Source: Canis aureus (Eukaryota; Chordata; Mammalia; Carnivora; Canidae). Taken from it: DNA of 64,000 bases. The notes under the pieces are model-generated. The model worked only from the letters and a program-made list of their open reading frames with translations, had not been told where the DNA came from and searched no databases. Location: assembly GCF_053574225.1 (NCBI RefSeq), contig NC_135611.1:51464001-51528000 (forward strand), given 5' to 3'. Each line of letters begins with the position of its first letter. Within the stretch, counting starts at the first letter, position 1. Both the position numbers and the translations under genes were made by a program. Positions 54,855 through 64,000 of the stretch are shown here, in pieces.

Positions 54855-55565
54855 TAAGTCCTTCTACGTCGTTAAAAAAATATTTACTAAATACTAAATA
54901 TTTATAAATACTAAAATCTTCCATCATTTTGCAGGAAGAGTAGTTTCACAAAGGGAGTTTTAATGTAACTACCACTTATAAAGACTGACAACTATACTAT
55001 TTTCCACTAATAATCTTTTTGATGATATTACCTTTGAGGTTTTTCTGTAGAAAGAAACAGCAATTTTACATTTTAATTACCTTCTCTTTTGGTTCGCCTT
55101 ATTGAATATCACTCTTTGTTTTCTATTCAGGCCTGGAAGCTACCACTCTCTTGTATTACTTACTAATTGTTGTTTCTAGTGCTTACTGAGATACACTAGC
55201 ACAGGTTCAAATGGCAGCATGGAACACAGCTGTGCCTACTTACCCACATTCTAGATATACATGTGCCATATTCCCTCAAAGTGCAGTTTCTTTATCTGCT
55301 GAAATCATTGGGCTACCAGAGTCACAGACACATATGTGGACAGTATGCACTGTGTCACAAGAGTTCAAGATACAATCTGTTTCCCTTTCTCAGAGTTTTC
55401 AGGTAATTTAGAGATTAATGGACTTCTACATAAATTTTGCAAATATAGATAATTCAGAGTGAAGACAAAATCAGACTCCAAGCCATTGGTTTGGTTCTCC
55501 ATACTATTCATGGACTAATATATGCACAAAACTAAAGAGGTTAGGCAGATGGAGGTGTATGAAAG
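54855..55565. other. Unassigned stretch
   Basis: A 66-codon sense frame at 55211-55411 with no recognisable domain. No repeat called. Confidence 0.4.
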
Positions 55566-55575
55566 AACTGTCATT

Positions 55576-55712
55576 CAGGGGCATCTGGGTGGCCCTGCAC
55601 TGTGCGTGGAGCCTGCTTAAGACTCTATCGCCCTCCTCTCCTACTCCACACCCCCCCACACACACACACACTTGCACTTGCTCCCTCCCTCTCTAAACAA
55701 ATAAAAAACAAA
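55576..55712 (+). mobile_element. Older CAN-SINE with deleted tRNA-like body
   Basis: Only about 17 bases of head (ggggcatctgggtggc) precede a jump to cctgcactgtgcgtggagcc. The rest of the tRNA-related part is lost. A CA run interrupts the 3' half. Perfect 10-bp TSD aactgtcatt at 55566-55575 and 55713-55722. Confidence 0.9.
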
Positions 55713-55722
55713 AACTGTCATT

Positions 55723-57400
55723 TACCCCATACCATTCCAGAGACCACTGTCCTGGGAGTCAGCCCCTGAATGGGCAGCCCCATACAGAAGCCAACCAGCC
55801 TTTGGCCAGTGCTGTCTCTCACAAGTGAGACACACTCTTAGTGAGTACTAGCTCTCAAAAACTGCATTGCACAGGGGGAGATGTATTTCTAATCATTTAA
55901 AAGTAATGGATATTACACAGAACACAGTGACGTCTCAATGAAAGTAAGCCTCAGCTAATGCAATGTACGTTTGAACGGAGACATATTTGAAAGAAACACC
56001 TTATATGAATGCTGTTGGGGAAACAGCACAGAAAGGCTGAGGGAAGTGTTCACTTCATGTCAATATGCTAAACATCACAGGAAGTATGTAAGTGGATTAG
56101 GATTCTTAGAGGAATCTATCTAGCACAGCAATATGGAACGCATTAAAGTCAAAGAAACAAAATGTCACTATCATCACTTTTCTTGCAGCCCCCCTTACTA
56201 AAAATGGGTTATGTCATTTCTTATTACAACCCCAGTTTTCCCACATAAGAATATTATTAATACGGTCAGTGGAGGGATGGAAATCAAGTGTAAGCGTAAG
56301 AGTTTAGTTGCGCAAAGCATTCCTTTACTTCAATAAAAAGTGAGAAACATTTCTTAGTACTTATGTGACACTGCTGATTACACATTCTAGAAATAATTAA
56401 TGCCAATCTCAATTACCAATATGCAATTCATATTTTTTTTTTTTTGCAATTCATATTTTAAGCTAACTCAGTAACTGAAATGACAACAGAAGAGAATTTC
56501 CTTTATAATGTTCAGAGGTACTCATAACCTGTTTAGGCAGTAGAACACGTGGGACTCACACGCTCTCTGCAGCCATTCTTACGTTGGCATCATGATTAGG
56601 TATTAATAATTCTGCTAAGTGTAAGTGGTGATCTTATTAGAAAAATTACAAGATGCAAATCTAGAAAACCTATCTAAATGCAGCTGACTGCTTCTATACT
56701 TTTCTGCAATATTTCTTTGTATTTGCTTGCTTATTCCTGGCTAGTTCTCATTAACATACAAAGTTGGTTTGAGAACAATTACAGGATAAAGACTTCAAAT
56801 TTAGAATTTACTCTGCATGTATTTATTTTTTCCTATGAAATTAGGGAAACAGGGCAATTATTGAATTCAAGTGGTAAAAGATTGGTTCAGCTCACTGTAC
56901 TATGCACAGGGGCCTGAAACACTGGTAAGGCACTATTTTTGCCCATGATGTACTTATAGTCTGATAGGAGTGACGGAGACACTAAATTTATAGATATGCT
57001 TCTGAGTTCGAGCCACAGTGTCATGATGAGTCTGCAAAGAAAGGTGGAAATGACATTCTCAGCAGAGGAAACAAGGCAAGGAGGCATTAAAGGGCATTCT
57101 GTGAGAGGCAGGACACTGATGGTTTTCATTACTAACTGCTAAAAGTTCAAGACTGGGATTGATGAGAAGAAGTGGGACATAATCAGAATGTAGATGACAG
57201 GGCAATGGTTATGTAATGAGACATAAGACAAATGCTTATGATTTGGGGCATGAGGTAGTAAGACTGTTCTTATTCTTTTGAAATCTAACCTAACAATGAA
57301 AGTATCAGAAAAGAGGACAATCATATTTATAATAATCCTCCAAACTGATTTTAAAGGAACTTTTAAGTGGCAAGACAAAATATAAAAATAAGTAAAATAG
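55723..57400. other. Unassigned stretch, with a possible antisense L2 near its end
   Basis: A T-tract between duplicated 15-mers at 56422-56459 is listed separately. The part 56915-57135 (tatttttgcccatgatgtac, then aaacaaggcaaggaggcatt) resembles antisense L2, but weakly. Frames of 79-80 codons at 56678-57129 are not recognisable. Confidence 0.4.
56422..56459 (-). mobile_element. Poly(T)-only insertion flanked by a 15-bp duplication
   Basis: tgcaattcatatttt occurs at 56422-56436 and 56445-56459, with only extra T between. The right copy continues into aagc, giving TTTT/AA, the preferred L1 endonuclease nick. This fits an antisense tail-only retrotransposition. Confidence 0.75.
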
Positions 57401-57600
57401 GAAGACTCACTGTTCTCAACAAACTGGTGGTTGCCAGAAGAGAGGTGGCGGGGGGGAGGGGGGGGCAGATGAAGGCAATTAAGAGGACACTTATCTTGAT
57501 GAGCATTGAGAAATGTACAGAACTGCTGGGTCATTATGTTGTACACTTGAAACTAATATAACACTGTGTTCATTATACCTAAATAAAAATTTTAAAAGCT
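57400..57600 (+). mobile_element. Carnivore L1 3' UTR end, sense
   Basis: aacaaactggtggttgccag, G-rich run, ggacacttatcttgatgagc, attatgttgtacacttgaaa, ctaatataacactgtgttca and an A-rich tail. Strongly 5'-truncated. The antisense 135-codon frame at 57139-57546 overlaps it and is not gene-like. Confidence 0.88.
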
Positions 57601-57857
57601 CAAAAAAAGAATGACTCAAAATAAGCAAACAAATAAAAAGAGCACAGAATTAAAGACCCTATTCAGGAGGCTTTTGCAACTTATTTTTTGCTTCTAATGG
57701 TTTGGGAAAACTCCAGTAACCTTAGTGTTATACGAATTTAAAGCCACGTAAACTTCCTCAGTCACAGTACACTTATAAAATGGGAAGAAATCTAGTCATG
57801 AAAGACATAAATATCAGTAAAGCAAAGTACTAGCTTGCATGTGAAAAGAAAGCAATA

Positions 57858-58038
57858 GGGATCCCTGGGTGGTGCAGTGGTTTAGCACCTGCCTTTGGCC
57901 CAGGGCGCGATCCTGGAGACCCGGGATCGAATCCCACGTCGGGCTCCCGGTGCATGGAGCCTGCTTCTCGCTCTGCCTATGTCTCTGCCTCTCTCTCTCT
58001 CTGTGTGTGACTATCATAAATAAATAAAAATTAAAAAA
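57858..58038 (+). mobile_element. CAN-SINE (young SINEC_Cf-like), sense
   Basis: Close to consensus with ggatcgaatcccacgtcgg and the cccggtgcatggagcc signature. Perfect TSD aaaagaaagcaata at 57844-57857 and 58039-58052. Confidence 0.96.
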
Positions 58039-58120
58039 AAAAGAAAGCAATATTCTTTGGGGTGAACTGATTATGAGATAAATATAAGGTTCTAATAATC
58101 CAAATATTTTTAATGATTTA

Positions 58121-58122
<2 letters not shown>

Positions 58123-58154
<32 letters not shown>

Positions 58155-58155
58155 T
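58123..58155. repeat. (TTA)n microsatellite
   Basis: About eleven uninterrupted ATT/TTA units. Confidence 0.95.
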
Positions 58156-59164
58156 TACTTTATTCAGCTTTCTCTTTCTATCCCCATCTCCAGTTATAAA
58201 TCTTCAAACAAACTCTCTGAGAGCCCTTGACCTCAAGACAAAAGTGAACATAAGGAGTTCTACCTAACAAAGACTCCTAAAACTCTCAGACTAAAGGAGT
58301 TGCTATCTGTCCCCACTGAAATGGCACTTCTAACAAGCTAAGTCTCATGACTGTCAAGAAGGGTTCTCAGGAGGGGAGGCCCAGCTATATTCTGAATTAC
58401 TGATTAAAATGTGACCATTTGGTGCCACTTGTTCCAACTTATGATGGAAGCTGTTTCTTACTCTAAATAAACTACATCTTTGTGCTAATGGGGTTGAATG
58501 TTATGCCTTCCCTCCTAATCACAGATTCCCCTTTATCTGCTCTACATGGTTCTCTGATCCTTCTCGGCTCTCAACATCTGATTACTATGTCCAGTAATCA
58601 GACTTCTGACTATGGTCCCTTGACTCAGAATTACCCCTTGTGAGACTTCAACATCTGCAGCCAGGGCAGGTGTCAGCTTATCCCATTGCTCTTGAACTCC
58701 CAGACCCTTCCTTCTTCCTTCCTCCCCTGGAGACTGTGTCCCTTGTGGCCCCAGATGCTGCACCCTACACTGGCACACCTACCCAAAGGTGAAGTCCCAA
58801 CCAACTCCACTGGACACAAGAGTGATATCCTACCCTCAGGCTCAGCCGGATTCCTACATCATATTCAAAGTTCTATTATTTGAAAACTTTTCTTACTAGA
58901 ACATTCCTAGTCAGTGAATTATATTTCTTTGGCACCTACTCTATAACAGGAATTGTAACCAAGAACAAGAGTTGACGAAGTTGATCAGATAGAGGAATAA
59001 GAATGAGACACATATGCAAATAAGTAGATATAAGAGATTCTCCTTTAGTGGAAATACATATGAGATCATGGTGAAGAAAGGAGTCAATTCCTCTTGATGA
59101 CCAGGATGAGGTGAGAGAGGTGATGAAACAGTCTTTAGAGATGTATTTTAATTCCTAGCTATAT
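58156..59164. other. Unassigned stretch with a small perfect hairpin
   Basis: Contains tctgattac/gtaatcaga (58577-58585 and 58594-58602, loop of 8). Frames of 65-78 codons on both strands at 58542-58883 have no recognised domain. Confidence 0.4.
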
Positions 59165-59341
59165 CAATACTTCCCAAATGCATGTTAGAATCTTGTGGGG
59201 GAGTTTTAAAGATCCTGATGCTCAGGCTATAGCCCAAAGCAATTAAGCCAGAATCTCTGGAGTTACAGAGCCCAGACATTAATACACATTTTTCAAATTC
59301 CCCAAACAATTTCAATGTGCAGCAAAGTTTAAGAACCAGTG
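59165..59341 (+). mobile_element. MER5-like hAT-Charlie element
   Basis: caatacttcccaaatgcatg, ttagaatcttgtgggggag, agccagaatctctggagtta, ccagacattaatacacattt, ccaaacaatttcaatgtgca, gcaaagtttaagaaccagtg: full layout with complementary ends. Confidence 0.85.
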
Positions 59342-60125
59342 AACTAGATCATTGCTTTCTTGATCAGATAATCTTATACTAATTTTAACCCTACAGAGCC
59401 TAGCATAACACAATGCCCACAGAAGATTCTTAATATGGGTTTGGTAGTGGAATAAAGTATCAAACAAAGGAATAATTTTACTAAACTAAAAAAGGACACA
59501 AATCAGTATTTTATGTTATCTGAGAAGTTGTATCCTCAGATTTTCTACTAACTAATCATATTTTAGACTTTAAAATTTGAAGCTGTATTTATGAATAGAT
59601 ATATGTACATCAAGGGAAATTAATAATAGATAAATCTTACCAAATTCTACATTGTTCTTTTAAACAAAGCTATTTATTTATTTGTCTAGATGTTGTAAAT
59701 GCATACAAATAGTTACAGTGATCAAACAGTATATACATAGTTATGTAAACGGTTGGTTGGTTGGTTCTAAAACATGTTTTCATATGCCAGGAGCCTCTAA
59801 TGCAGTTTCAGTGAAACAAACTATCAGTTTGAGAAGATGAATCAGTATATTTATAGAATTATTACATGGTGAGCTAATCAGTCAGTAATCTCACTATACA
59901 AAAATTACTAGAATTTTCATTACCAAAATCTAGAAAATTAAAATTTAACATTATTTTGGGTGCTTATGTTTAAATTATATAGATATAATACTTCTATTAT
60001 ATATATATTTTAATATATACTTAATATATATTGTGTATGTGTGTGTGTATATGCACACATATATAGACCTCATTGCAGATTGCTTAGGATTATTTAACAG
60101 CAGTTTAACAAATTTAAATAATAAA
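59342..60125. other. AT-rich stretch with simple repeats
   Basis: A (GGTT)n run lies at about 59751-59766. TA-rich and TG-rich sequence occupies 59965-60065. Nothing else recognised. Confidence 0.5.
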
Positions 60126-60330
60126 AAACGAGGTGCCTAGGTAGCTCAGTCTGTTAAACATCCTACTCTTGATTTCTGCTCAGGACATGATCTCAGGGTT
60201 GTGAGACTGAGCCCCACATTGGACTCCTTGCTCAGGGTGGAATCTGCTTGAGATTCTCTCTCTCCCTCTGCCTCGGCCCCTCCCCCTTACTATCTCTCTC
60301 CTTTTCAAGTAATTATTTTAAAATTTTTTT
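60126..60330 (+). mobile_element. Older carnivore CAN-SINE, sense
   Basis: gaggtgcctaggtagctcag, gtctgttaaacatcctactc, aggacatgatctcagggttg, tgagactgagccccacattg, then the CT-rich end. It lacks the AATAAA-type canid tail. Target duplications are not clear. Confidence 0.85.
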
Positions 60331-61297
60331 AAATAAATTTTAAAACCTATTAATTCTCTCTTTAGTAGTTAACAATTGCATTTAACATGGATTTTTTTCT
60401 GACTTTAAACTCACTAGTGGATATAGGTTTAGTATAATAGAAAACACACCTACATAATCTGAACAGTTCATTCACAACAGTTCATCACAAGCAAAGAGCA
60501 ACCAATCCCTACATTATGTCCACCACTTTAAATTGAGACTACATATAAATTCAGCTAATATACTATTATTACTGATGTTAATTCTGCCAACATACCATAA
60601 GCTTTTGGCTACTGCATATTTAAAGCATCCTGAGAATAAGAGAGACACAGTATTTGCACAGTGGCTCATTTCTGTACAGAATAATGTGAACTGGCATGTA
60701 ATAGGCAATGTATGCCACTGTGGACATGGGAAAATTGAGTTCAGTGGCACTGGGTCAACTTCCAAATTCCAAAGGTAGATTCAGCATACTACCTTAGGGC
60801 TCTCAGTTCCTAACTTTGTAAACTCAATTGAATTTTCATGGCTCTAGAATAGTTATGACCCTAAGTCTGTGTGAGGGGCTACTATATATGTTTATCTTTG
60901 GTTTTGTGTGGCCAGAATACATAAGCCCTCATTGCTTTACTCCTGCTGCTGAGAAAGAGGCCCTCCTTCTCACATTCCCTAACTATATTTCTTTGATATG
61001 CCCCTGGCCCTTCCTCTTCTGATGGATGCTTAGATGATATGTGTGTGTGTGTATGTGTGTGTGTACATACACATCTCTCTCTTTCTGTATATATACATAC
61101 ATCTCCAGTCCAGACTGATGTAACACAAACTTTCATCTAAGGTGATAAAATTATAAACAGGCTCACATATTACAAGTCTAATTTATTTATTCTATTTCCC
61201 AGTGGAAAAAAATGGGCATTAGTAAAAATGCATTTACTTCAAATAGAACTGTTGCTTAATCGGCGACTAAACAGTTTATCAAGAAATAAACTCTCTA
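60331..61297. other. Unassigned stretch with a (GT)n run
   Basis: GT-rich microsatellite at 61038-61072. Frames at 60514-61136 are not recognisable. Confidence 0.42.
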
Positions 61298-61480
61298 GGG
61301 GATCCCTGGGTGGCTCAGCGGTTTAGTGCCTGCCTTCAGCTCAGGGTGTGATCCTGGAGTCCTGGGATCGAGTCCCACATCAGGCTTTCTGCGTGGAGCC
61401 CGCTTCTCCCTCTGCCTATATCTCTGCCTCTCTCTATGTGTCTCTCATGAATAAATAAATAAAATCTTAAAAAAAAAAAA
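61298..61480 (+). mobile_element. CAN-SINE, sense
   Basis: ggggatccctgggtggctca, complete body and ctcatgaataaataaataaa tail ending in a long A-run. Flanks share aagaaa and ctct words (imperfect TSD) at about 61281-61297 and 61481-61494. Confidence 0.93.
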
Positions 61481-61494
61481 AAGAAACTGTCTTC

Positions 61495-63065
61495 CTTAGA
61501 TAAGAAAGAGTCCCTAGTTTTCCATTGTTCTTTGCTGTCATCTGATAGATGAAGAAAACCTTCATATATCAACTGTATTGTACTTCTGTAAATCAATACA
61601 ATAATTAAAGATATCAAAGCACATTCACTCGTGTTAAAATATATGACTGAGTGTAGAACAACACGTTTTCAGAGTTACAAATCAATTAAAGGAAGCCATG
61701 GATCATTTGCCTTCCCAAGAAGAATTCAGACTTTTCTAAGACATTTGCACTGTGATATACCTTATTGGCTACTATTTTAGTTTAAAAAATGTAAATTCCA
61801 TTTAATTATCTTATGTTTTTAGTACAGACAAAAAAACAATTTCCTCTAAAAATTAGCAGTTATAAAAACTATAAGCATTATATTAGCCCCGATCACCTCC
61901 AAGTTAACTTCAAATATAATGCTGAAATTCAGAGGGGCCAGGGACATCTTGACCTATTTTAGCACTGAGGTCCATTAGGAAGGAATCTTTCTTTTGCCTT
62001 TGTTTTTATCACCTCAGATCTCCCTCCCACTTCCTTTCTGTACAACAGTTCCTGGGACTTCTCCTCCATGTGCTGGTACTCTCTCTAGGTCACTTGTCAT
62101 CATGTAACCTATAAAATAGATTATCTATATACAACTGGCTTCTTGAGGCTACTTTTGTATCTCTTGTCAATTACTATAAACTAATACATTTAAAAACTGT
62201 TCAAACACAAAGAAAGGCTATAGCTTATTGTCTTAAAATTCCTGCTATGTTCCTTGATTAAAATTTAGTGTATCCCCCCACCCCCCGGGCACAAATTTGC
62301 TCTTTACTGCACTATTTCCAGTAAATTACTTACTCAATTTTGTCATTCAAATTTGTAAATGGAAAGAAAATGTCTGAGGCTCTTAGGAAAAGAGGAAGAT
62401 TAAGAGTGTCAGAATTATTCTGATCCAATGACTTTAGCTAAGCAAATCTTTTTAAAACAGCTCAAATAGTATGAGCATTTTACAAATGAGCTTTAAACAT
62501 TCTTAATCTAAATTGCTCTTAACTTCTGAATACCTAGCAAACTACTATTTGCAGCTTGAATATAAACATTCATGCCAGACTAATAAAGAAAAATCTAGGG
62601 CAAATCCATGATTAATATTTTTTTTCCAGTCCACAATATCTAGCTCTGCTTAAGAAAGGAGTTTAATGAATGCTACTATAATCATTTAAATATGAAGCTG
62701 ATTTCATTCTTGCATTATCACTGTCATTTCCATCAGGATTGTCACTATCACTTACATCTTCTATTCATTATTTTCATTTCACAAAGGAAAATTACATCAT
62801 TAAACACGTCGCATTTTCCAAAACTATAAGTAAGCATACTAACTCCTTTCTTCTTTGCAAAGAATTACCAACATGAGGGCAAGCTCTGGCTAGCAGAGCA
62901 AAGGATAGAGGTTTCAAATCCATTCTTGTAAGTGACAGCTACACTTAAATTTAATTGTCTATAAACTAAAGGGTACTTTTCTCCCTGTGGATAAATGTAA
63001 ATATTTAAGCATGGTTCATTCAAACTATTGTGAAAATTTATGGACATATTCTTCATGATTACATA
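61495..63065. other. Unassigned 1.6-kb AT-rich stretch
   Basis: A C-rich patch at 62274-62288. No gene or repeat family recognised. Confidence 0.42.
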
Positions 63066-63078
63066 CATTTTTGTCTTT

Positions 63079-63261
63079 TGTTTTAAATTTTTATTTATTT
63101 ATGATAGTCACACAGAGAGAGAGAGAGAGGCAGAGACACAGGCAGAGGGAGAAGCAGGTTCCATGCACCAGGAGCCCGACGTGGGATTCGATCCTGGGTC
63201 TCCAGGATCACACCCTGGGCCAAAGGCAGGCGCCAAACCGCTGCGCTACCCAGGGATCCCC
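63079..63261 (-). mobile_element. CAN-SINE (young SINEC_Cf-like), antisense
   Basis: Close to consensus, with tttatttatgatagtcacac at the tail end. Perfect 13-bp TSD catttttgtcttt at 63066-63078 and 63262-63274. Frames on both strands here read through it. Confidence 0.96.
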
Positions 63262-63274
63262 CATTTTTGTCTTT

Positions 63275-63421
63275 AGAAGGAATATTAGTAGTGCTTGAAT
63301 GCATTATAATCACTTCTCAGAACCTACAATGTTTCTCAGAAACTCACGTTTCTCAGAAAATAGATATCTCTAATCTGCACATAGATAAACCCCATATAGC
63401 AATTAGACATATTTACATTAT
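63275..63421. other. Unassigned stretch
   Basis: ctcagaa words recur three times between 63316 and 63360. Nothing else recognised. Confidence 0.4.
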
Positions 63422-63518
63422 AGTTACATATATATATATAGTCACATATATATAGTTACATATATATAGTTACATATATATATATATATATATAGTTATA
63501 TATAGTTATATATATATG
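63422..63518. repeat. Composite (TA)n / agttacatata minisatellite
   Basis: Units beginning agttaca, agtcaca or agttata, each followed by a variable TA run. Six units are visible. Confidence 0.93.
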
Positions 63519-64000
63519 TCAACCAAATACTTTTAGTTTAAGGAATATGATTGAAGTATAAAATATAATATTATTCAAAGAAAAAAATCACACCTTAATT
63601 AACAAAAGATTAAGAAAATTTAAGCAAATTGATTATAAATGTTAGGCAAGCTAAGTAGAATTTTAACTTAACATCTCATTGACTCAGTATTCACTTTTTC
63701 CCCCAAATCATAAGAGATTTAGTAAATGGAGTATAAAACTATAAATTTATAAGGAACATTTTTTGGCATTACTTAGAAAGATGTTTAGCTTTTCTATTTA
63801 AAGTCCAAATCTAATGCTTATTATCATCAACCTGACACTTTTATTTGAATAAGAATTATTTAGCACTAGAATATTAATGCTTGCATAATCAATCACAATT
63901 TTATTTTGAAGAGATTAGTCAACAATAAACAAAGCAATGGCTATTAGTTTATATCATGAGGAAGCATAGTAAGAAGAGTATTTGGCTTTTGTTTTTCTTA
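63519..64000. other. Unassigned AT-rich stretch to the window end
   Basis: No recognisable feature. Confidence 0.45.

Overview
The window is mammalian nuclear DNA from a canid, most likely dog or a close relative. The evidence is about thirty tRNA-Lys-derived CAN-SINEs (SINEC type), roughly one per 2 kb. They have the canonical head gggatccctgggtggc, a CT-rich middle, an AATAAA-rich tail and clear target-site duplications (TSDs). Carnivore-type L1 3' ends lie among them. No protein-coding gene, exon, tRNA gene, structural RNA gene, CRISPR array or operon could be supported. The listed-size open frames are chance frames in AT-rich DNA or frames read through SINEs, L1s and simple repeats. The window reads as gene-poor intergenic or deep-intronic sequence; which of the two cannot be decided from it.

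Layout. 0-7 kb: young and older SINEs, a diverged L1 3' end and a perfect 51-bp tandem duplication. 7-11 kb: three antisense L1 3' fragments, the longest inside a 33-bp near-identical direct repeat. 11-19 kb: SINEs, a long L2 (13.2-13.9 kb), an ancient CR1/L3-like LINE (14.7-15.4 kb), an old hAT-type DNA transposon (18 kb) and an isolated strong splice-acceptor/donor juxtaposition (17.75 kb). 19-31 kb: a very short L1 tail, a poly(A)-only insertion with TSD, an antisense MIR, SINE pairs and AT-rich arrays. 31-37 kb: an L1 ORF2 corpse carrying the FADD reverse-transcriptase motif, an inverted repeat around a SINE, and an L1 3' UTR split by a SINE. 37-45 kb: a GC-richer, largely unique block, an antisense ERVL-MaLR LTR, MIRs and an L2. 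45-50 kb: AT-rich unique DNA, then an old L1 split by a MER5-like element. 50-64 kb: more SINEs, including one near-consensus copy and several with internal deletions, a second MER5-like element, and microsatellites.

The elements do not form a pathway. What links them is retrotransposition chemistry: L1-encoded machinery moved L1 itself and the SINEs, and it plausibly also made three loci where only a homopolymer A/T tract sits between duplicated target sites. I found no evidence of a new biological system. The best leads are those tail-only insertions, the 33-bp direct repeat, the 25-bp inverted repeat around 33.7-34.0 kb, the tandem duplication at 5.6 kb and the recursive-splice-like motif at 17.75 kb. 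Repeat family names come from memory of consensus sequences; boundaries of old elements are approximate (tens of bases), while TSD-bounded SINE coordinates are close to exact.
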